Shown: positions 59,545 to 64,000 of the stretch, in pieces
Layout: every line of letters starts with the position of its first letter
How positions within the stretch are numbered: the first letter of the stretch is position 1
Translations under genes and position numbers: made by a program
Notes under the pieces: generated by a model
Database searches by the model: none
Told to the model about the DNA's origin: nothing
Seen by the model: only the letters and a program-made list of their open reading frames with translations
DNA from: Rhodanobacter sp.
GTDB taxonomy: Bacteria; Pseudomonadota; Gammaproteobacteria; Xanthomonadales; Rhodanobacteraceae
Direction: 5' to 3'
Assembly (NCBI GenBank): GCA_004298015.1
Contig: SCSE01000033.1
Span: 62,001-126,000 of the forward strand
DNA: 64,000 bases

Positions 59545-61520
59545 AGCTGCCGGCCCGACCCGGAAAGCCGCCGGCCCAAGCCGTCGATAATCGCGTATTC
59601 GACCTGCTCAGTCTTACCATGGCGATGGTACTTGCCCTGCATGCGTCGCACTTGCCCTGGTGGCTGACCACGGCGCTGGCGGTGACCCTGGGCTGGCGCT
59701 GGTGGCAACGACGCCAGCGCGCAGGTCGCGTCCCACGCTGGCTCAAGCTGCCCCTGCTGGCGTTGCTGACACTGGCGGTGGTCGTCAGCTACGGCAGCAT
59801 CTTCGGTCGCGCACCGGGCTCGGCACTGGCGGTGGGACTGCTGGTCCTGAAGCTGCTGGAAAGCGAGACCCCCAGGGATGTCCGCGTCGGTGTCAGCTTC
59901 GCCTGTTTCGCGCTGATGGCGGCCCTGCTGTTCGATCAGGGGTTGCTGCTTACCGTGATGGTGGCGGTCGGCCTGTTGCCGGCATTGGCAACCTTGCGTG
60001 CGCTGGAGCCGGCCGCCCCGGAAACCACCCTTCCGGTCGCACTGCGCAGCAATCTTGGCCTGCTGGCAGCGGCGATCCCGCTGGCCTTGCTCGGCTTTCT
60101 GCTGGTGCCACGGCTGAGTACCCCGCTGTGGGGTGCACCGGCTGCCGATCAGGCACGTACCGGACTGAGCGACACCATGTCGCCGGGCAACTTCACCGAG
60201 CTGCTGGTCGACGACCATCCCGCCATGCGGGTCAGTTTCGATGGCACGCCGCCGCCACCGGATCTACGTTATTTCCGCGCCTATGTGATGTGGGACTACG
60301 ACGGTCGCAGCTGGCATCACCTCGCCCCCGGACAACGTGACCGAAGAGCGGTGGCCGCGATCGACGTCGGCAGCTCGATCAGCTACCGGATCAGTCTTGA
60401 GCCAACCCATCAACGGGTACTGCCTGCGCTTGACGTACCGCTGCAGGCACCGCCGCAAGCGCAGCTGCAACCGGACCGCGAGGTGGTGGCTGACAAACCG
60501 GTCAATCACGCGCTGCACTACCAGTTACGTTCGGCACTGCGCTATCGGCTGCAGCCGACCCTGGACGCACGCTCGCGGCGCCTCGGCCTGCAACTGCCGG
60601 CGGGATTCAATCCACGCAGCCGTGCGTTGGCCGAACAATGGCGGCAACGTTATGGCAACGACGATGCCGCGATCGTGCGGGCCGCCTTGACACTGTTCCA
60701 CGACGGCGGCTTCCGTTACACCCTGACGCCGGCTCCGCTGGGCCGCAACGCTGTGGATGACTTCCTGTTCTCGACCCGTGAGGGTTTTTGTGAACACTAC
60801 GCATCGGCGTTTACCGTGCTGATGCGCGAGGCCGGCATCCCGGCGCGGGTAGTCACCGGTTTTCAGGGCGGCTACTGGAACACCATGGGCCACTACCTGC
60901 TGGTGCGCTACTCCGATGCCCACGCGTGGAGTGAGGTCTGGCTCAAAGGGCGCGGCTGGGTACGCGCCGACCCCACGGCAGCAGTACGACCGGAGCGGGT
61001 GACCCTGGGCGCCGCGGCTGCAGCCGGCGATCAGCTGCCATGGTATCGCCGCGACTGGCTGCAGGGAGCACGCAATCGCTGGGATATTGTCAACCGATGG
61101 TGGAACCAGGGCGTTACAGGCTTCAATGCGCTGCGCCAGCGCGGCCTGCTTACGCCGTTCGGGATCCGTGACACCGACACCACCACGCTGGGTGTGCTGC
61201 TGGCACTGGGCAGCGTGCTGTTCATTGCGATCGGGATGGCCTGGGCACTGCTGCAGCGGCGACCGCGCGACCCCTTGCGTGAGGCGTTGCACCAGTTGGA
61301 GCGCACGCTGGCACGGCAAGGGATCGTGCGCCGGGCGGGCGAAGGCCCGCAAAACTACCTGCTTCGCGCTGCCCGTGCCTTGCCGGCCTGCCGCGAGGAG
61401 CTTGCCCTGTTGATGAAGTCCTATCTGGAGCTACGCTACGCTCATGACGAACCACCCACTGAACCACTACGCGCCTTTCGACGCGCGGTACGGAATTTTC
61501 GGGTCGTCCGTGTGGTCTGA
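59535..61520 (+). CDS. TgpA-type membrane transglutaminase-like protein
   Basis: A 661-residue protein like Pseudomonas TgpA. About five or six N-terminal helices (residues 25-195) belong to the DUF3488 region, followed by a periplasmic transglutaminase-like core with the triad C419 (REGFCEHYASAF), H463 (DAHAWSEVWL) and D479 (VRADPTAAV). A further helix lies near 550-575, and a short cytoplasmic DUF4129-like C-terminus follows. The start overlaps DUF58 by 10 nt. The substrate is unknown; cell-envelope protein or peptidoglycan modification is a guess. Confidence 0.92.
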   Translation: MPVKLPARPGKPPAQAVDNRVFDLLSLTMAMVLALHASHLPWWLTTALAVTLGWRWWQRRQRAGRVPRWLKLPLLALLTLAVVVSYGSIFGRAPGSALAVGLLVLKLLESETPRDVRVGVSFACFALMAALLFDQGLLLTVMVAVGLLPALATLRALEPAAPETTLPVALRSNLGLLAAAIPLALLGFLLVPRLSTPLWGAPAADQARTGLSDTMSPGNFTELLVDDHPAMRVSFDGTPPPPDLRYFRAYVMWDYDGRSWHHLAPGQRDRRAVAAIDVGSSISYRISLEPTHQRVLPALDVPLQAPPQAQLQPDREVVADKPVNHALHYQLRSALRYRLQPTLDARSRRLGLQLPAGFNPRSRALAEQWRQRYGNDDAAIVRAALTLFHDGGFRYTLTPAPLGRNAVDDFLFSTREGFCEHYASAFTVLMREAGIPARVVTGFQGGYWNTMGHYLLVRYSDAHAWSEVWLKGRGWVRADPTAAVRPERVTLGAAAAAGDQLPWYRRDWLQGARNRWDIVNRWWNQGVTGFNALRQRGLLTPFGIRDTDTTTLGVLLALGSVLFIAIGMAWALLQRRPRDPLREALHQLERTLARQGIVRRAGEGPQNYLLRAARALPACREELALLMKSYLELRYAHDEPPTEPLRAFRRAVRNFRVVRVV

Positions 61521-61570
61521 TTAACGTTGACGCAACGGCTGGTGCCGTTGCCACTGATGGAGAAGCCGCC

Positions 61571-62164
61571 ATGTCCATGTACCGCCCGCTCGCCCTTGCC
61601 GCAGCCATCGCCCTGCTGGGCGGGTGCGCGACCATACCCCAGCCGCTGCAAGGCACCTACACCAATATTTCCACCGCCAGCGCGCAGCAAGGAGGCGCTG
61701 GTGGCACCCGGGTGCGCTGGGGCGGGGAGATCATCAAGACCGAACCGGGTCCCCAGCAGACATGCTTCTACCTCCTGTCGCGCCCGCTGGACAGTCAGGC
61801 ACGGCCGGAAAGAACTGCCTCGGGCCAGGATCAGGGCCGCTTCATCGCCTGTCGCAATGGCTTTTACGACCCGCAGGTCTTCACCCGTGGACGCTTGCTG
61901 ACCATCACCGGCACCTTGCACGGCACGGTGTCGGAAAAAGTAGGCAAATACGACTACGCCTATCCACGCGTCGAAGCCGACGTGGTGTATCTGTGGCCAA
62001 AGCGGCGGATCTACAACCGTTACCCGTCACCCTTCTATGACCCGTTCTGGGGCCCGAGCTACTACGGACCGTGGGCCGGCCCGTACTGGGGCAACCCCTA
62101 CTGGGGTGGCGTCTATGGCGGCGGCGTGATCCTGGTACCCGCCGGTGACGGCGACGGCGACTGA
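61571..62164 (+). CDS. Slp-family outer membrane lipoprotein
   Basis: A 197-residue lipoprotein. The signal peptide ends in the lipobox LLGGC, giving lipidated C19, and the residue after it (Ala) is compatible with sorting to the outer membrane. The body (ISTASAQQGGAGGTRVRWGGEII and FYDPQVFTRGRLLTITGTL) resembles the Slp/YeaY family of starvation-inducible lipoproteins. The C-terminal 55 residues are rich in Tyr, Trp, Pro and Gly, ending GDGDGD, and look disordered or adhesive. GGAG precedes the ATG. Function is not known beyond the family. Confidence 0.88.
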   Translation: MSMYRPLALAAAIALLGGCATIPQPLQGTYTNISTASAQQGGAGGTRVRWGGEIIKTEPGPQQTCFYLLSRPLDSQARPERTASGQDQGRFIACRNGFYDPQVFTRGRLLTITGTLHGTVSEKVGKYDYAYPRVEADVVYLWPKRRIYNRYPSPFYDPFWGPSYYGPWAGPYWGNPYWGGVYGGGVILVPAGDGDGD

Positions 62165-62183
62165 TCTGCCAGAACCCGCTACT

Positions 62184-62311
62184 GGCATGAAAACGGCGAA
62201 CCCTGGCAGCCGGTCGGACTTTGTTCGGCCGGTCTGCGACTCCGGGTGCCCGGCCTAACTCCAGCCTCGACCACCAAAACCCGATAGGCTGCCAGCCACC
62301 GTTTTCATGCC
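62184..62311. repeat. imperfect inverted repeat downstream of the Slp gene
   Basis: GGCATGAAAACGG (62184-62196) matches CCGTTTTCATGCC (62299-62311), and CTGGCAGCC (62203-62211) matches GGCTGCCAG (62287-62295), both perfectly. Arms of about 28 and 25 nt enclose 75 nt. It begins 19 nt after the Slp stop. Confidence 0.8.
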
Positions 62312-62376
62312 GCAGCCGCAAACAGCCACCTGATGCGGATTCGCGACATTGAAGATGCGCCATGTGGGGAATCGGG
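62311..62376. repeat. 66-nt direct repeat, copy 1
   Basis: Aligned without gaps to 62585-62650 it matches at 52 of 66 positions by eye. The first 10 bases (CGCAGCCGCA) are identical. The two copies flank a GTAG-REP pair. Confidence 0.8.
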
Positions 62377-62397
62377 AAGCACGTTTTGTTCCGCCGC

Positions 62398-62469
62398 GTA
62401 GGACGGACACCGTCCGCCGCTCGTCGTCATGACGCTCTGCGCAGGGCCCGCGGACCGTGCCCGCCCTAC
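62398..62469. repeat. GTAG-REP pair in opposite orientation
   Basis: GTAG (62398-62401) leads a hairpin GGACGG/CCGTCC (62401-62406 with 62410-62415). On the other strand CTAC (62466-62469) closes the opposite element with CGGACCGTGCCCGCC-like text. This is a head-to-head REP arrangement as at 4201-4265. Confidence 0.7.
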
Positions 62470-62584
62470 GCCGATGCACGGGGTTGCCGCGGAAGTCCTG
62501 ATTACCCATCGGCGGCATCCTCGTTTGGAGAATGGCTTGAAATGGTGATCCTCGATCGGTGACGTCGAGCGAAATTTTACTGAT

Positions 62585-62650
62585 CGCAGCCGCAGAGGGC
62601 CACCGGATGCGGAATCGCGGAAGTGAGGATGCAACATGGGCGGAATCAGG
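62585..62650. repeat. 66-nt direct repeat, copy 2
   Basis: Second copy of the repeat at 62311-62376. It ends 9 nt before the stop codon of the HIT gene. The stretch 62165-62658 otherwise has no convincing gene; open frames on the minus strand there read through the repeats. Confidence 0.8.
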
Positions 62651-62658
62651 TCACCTCA

Positions 62659-63003
62659 TCAACCCGGCGGCCAGTGCATGTGACGACCGGCCAGCAAGTG
62701 CACATGCAGGTGGAATACCGTCTGCCCGCCGTGCTCGTTGCAGTTGATCACCGTGCGGTACCCCGATTCGGCGAAGCCCTCCTGCCGCGCATACGCCGAC
62801 GCGGCCAGCAACAGCCGGCCGAGCAACCCGGCATCCGATTCGGCGGCATCGTTGAGCGTCGCCAACGGACGCTTGGGAATGAATAGCACGTGCACCGGCG
62901 CCTGCGGGTTGAGGTCGCGAAAAGCCAGCACCTCATCGTTCTCGTAGACGATATCGGCGGGGATTTCGCGGCGAATGATCTTGCCGAAAATAGTGTCGCT
63001 CAT
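62659..63003 (-). CDS. HIT-family (HinT-like) purine nucleoside phosphoramidase
   Basis: A 114-residue histidine-triad hydrolase of the Hint branch, which hydrolyses adenosine phosphoramidates such as AMP-lysine. The triad is HLHVHLL with H98, H100 and H102; N-terminal IFGKIIRREIPADIVYE and HVLFIPKRP are typical. It is 21 nt downstream of recR on the same strand. Confidence 0.95.
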   Translation of the reverse strand: MSDTIFGKIIRREIPADIVYENDEVLAFRDLNPQAPVHVLFIPKRPLATLNDAAESDAGLLGRLLLAASAYARQEGFAESGYRTVINCNEHGGQTVFHLHVHLLAGRHMHWPPG

Positions 63004-63024
63004 GACTGCCTCGCAGGTTGCGGA

Positions 63025-63624
63025 TCAATCCACCAATTGGCGGCTGCCAAAGGCGTGCGCCAGAGTACCGCGATCGACATATTCCAGCTCGCCGCCCAGC
63101 GGCACCCCGTGCGCGAGCCGGGTTGGCCGCACGCCACCGGCGCGTGCCAGCTGAACCAGATAGTGCGCGGTCGCCTCACCCTCCACCGTGGGGTTGGTGG
63201 CGATGATCAGCTCCTCGATCTCGCCGTCGCCAAGCCGCGCGGTCAGCTGGGGCAGTCCAAGCTCCTCCGGGCCCATGCCGTCCAGCGGCGAGAGTCGTCC
63301 CATCAGCACGAAATACTGGCCCCGATAGCCCGTAGCCTGCTCGATCGCGGCCAGCTCGGTCGGTGACTCCACCACGCAAAGCACGCGCCGATCGCGACTG
63401 CCGCTGGTGCACAACATGCACAACGGTTCCTCGCTGAAATTGCGGCATCGCTCGCAGCGACCGATGCGCTGCATCGCCTGCTCCAGCACCGCTGCCAGCT
63501 TCAGGCCACGATCGCGGTCGCGCTCCAGCAAATGGAACGCCATGCGCTGCGCACTCTTGCCGCCCACCCCCGGCAGGCAGTGCAAGGCTTCGATCAGTTC
63601 ACCGAGGAGAGCTGTACCGCTCAT
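63025..63624 (-). CDS. recR: recombination mediator protein RecR
   Basis: RecR works with RecO and RecF to load RecA at gaps. The protein is 199 residues from ATG 63624; a TTG one codon earlier is ignored. An N-terminal helix-hairpin-helix ([14 protein letters not shown]), the zinc finger C57, C60, C69, C72 and a Toprim domain ([13 protein letters not shown] ... [14 protein letters not shown]) are present. Its ATG shares one base with the ybaB stop. Confidence 0.97.
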   Translation of the reverse strand: MSGTALLGELIEALHCLPGVGGKSAQRMAFHLLERDRDRGLKLAAVLEQAMQRIGRCERCRNFSEEPLCMLCTSGSRDRRVLCVVESPTELAAIEQATGYRGQYFVLMGRLSPLDGMGPEELGLPQLTARLGDGEIEELIIATNPTVEGEATAHYLVQLARAGGVRPTRLAHGVPLGGELEYVDRGTLAHAFGSRQLVD

Positions 63625-63947
63625 CAAAACGGCATCTTGAAACCCGCCGGGAGATTCATGCCGGCCGTGACGCCACCAAGCCGATCCTTGCTCGCCTCGG
63701 CGACCTTGTTGACCGCATCATTGACTGCCGCGGCGACCAGATCCTCGGCCATCTCCGGGTCATCGGCAAAGGTCTGCCGGTCGATCTGCACGCGGCGCAC
63801 TTCATGGGCGCCGGTCATCACCACGTTGACCAAGCCGCCGCCGGCACTGCCGGTGACTTCCAGCCTGGCGATTTCCTCCTGCGCACGCTTCATGTCTTCC
63901 TGCATGCGCTGGGCCTGTTGCATCAACTGACCAATCTGTCCTTTCAT
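63624..63947 (-). CDS. ybaB: YbaB/EbfC family nucleoid-associated protein
   Basis: A 107-residue DNA-binding protein of the YbaB/EbfC fold, usually found between dnaX and recR as here. Matching text includes [40 protein letters not shown] and the C-terminal GFKMPF. ATG 63947 is preferred over the GTG at 63950 because GGAG lies 7 nt upstream of the ATG. Confidence 0.95.
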   Translation of the reverse strand: MKGQIGQLMQQAQRMQEDMKRAQEEIARLEVTGSAGGGLVNVVMTGAHEVRRVQIDRQTFADDPEMAEDLVAAAVNDAVNKVAEASKDRLGGVTAGMNLPAGFKMPF

Positions 63948-64000
63948 CACCTGACTCCGGGTTCATTCGCGAAGGGTTTGACGGATTGCGGCACCACCTG
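63947..64000 (-). CDS. dnaX: DNA polymerase III subunits gamma/tau, last 17 codons
   Basis: An open frame enters from the right edge and stops with a TGA that shares one base with the ybaB ATG. The 17 residues (ending PFANEPGVR) are too few for motif recognition; the call rests on the conserved dnaX-ybaB-recR order. Confidence 0.6.
   Translation of the reverse strand, partial: QVVPQSVKPFANEPGVR

Noticed and set aside
62255-62637. Two minus-strand open frames (87 and 110 codons) between slp and hinT
   Set aside because: They read through the direct repeats and the REP pair and lack ribosome sites; treated as repeat sequence.
62311-62650. CRISPR-like spacing of the 66-nt repeats
   Set aside because: Only two diverged copies, 208 nt apart, with REP hairpins between them and no cas genes.

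Overview
The window reads as a chromosomal housekeeping segment of a gammaproteobacterium of the Xanthomonadales/Lysobacterales, most likely Rhodanobacteraceae (Rhodanobacter/Dyella-like). This placement is inferred from several traits. The base composition is high in GC, and the gene order runs nuoA-N, initiator tRNA, rimP-nusA-infB-rbfA-truB-rpsO-pnp. A second block runs yceD-rpmF-fabHDG-acpP-fabF-pabB-pabC-mltG-tmk-holB-pilZ. There is also a class III PHA synthase, a PIAGT-type PabB, and GyrA with Gln at the Ser83 position. No prophage, insertion sequence, integrase or CRISPR array was seen.

Layout, left to right. 1-4139 (+): the end of sucA, then sucB and lpdA, the 2-oxoglutarate dehydrogenase complex. 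4140-6406 (+): a GTAG-type REP pair, a LOG-family phosphoribohydrolase, a YhdH/AcuI oxidoreductase, and pilH ending in a 22-bp two-way terminator. 6427-7863 (-): hsp20-cbpA chaperone pair behind a sigma32-like promoter. 7998-12361 (+): peroxiredoxin and a 1251-residue membrane GGDEF-EAL protein. 12653-19484 (-): gyrA, gtrA-like, mtnA, a small PspC protein, and phaC-phaE. 19673-29037 (-): pnp, rpsO, truB, rbfA, infB, nusA, rimP and initiator tRNA, the same order as the E. coli metY-nusA-infB region. 29167-43834 (-): all fourteen nuo genes of respiratory complex I. 44095-54189 (-): pilZ, a PIG-L deacetylase, holB, tmk, mltG, pabC, pabB, fabF, acpP, fabG and fabD, many joined by 1-4 nt overlaps. 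54331-56246 (-): fabH, rpmF and yceD. 56394-62164 (+): a small membrane coiled-coil protein, maf, a MoxR/DUF58/transglutaminase module, and an Slp-type lipoprotein. 62165-62658: a repeat island. 62659-64000 (-): a HIT protein, recR, ybaB and the last codons of dnaX.

Functionally the window couples central metabolism (OGDH, complex I, fatty acid synthesis, PHA storage) with the transcription and translation core. It also carries type IV pilus regulators (pilH, pilZ) and one c-di-GMP enzyme. The least ordinary material is non-coding. It includes two mutually exclusive hairpins resembling an attenuator in the gyrA leader and a promoter that would give yceD a nearly leaderless mRNA. Two successive terminators lie between the initiator tRNA and rimP, and a palindrome lies between the rpmF terminator and fabH. 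A repeat island near 62.2-62.65 kb combines an inverted repeat, a GTAG-REP pair and flanking 66-nt direct repeats. At protein level the notable points are the lysine/arginine-rich repeated tail of PhaE and the PIG-L gene placed between holB and pilZ. All promoter, terminator and operator calls were made by eye and have not been tested.
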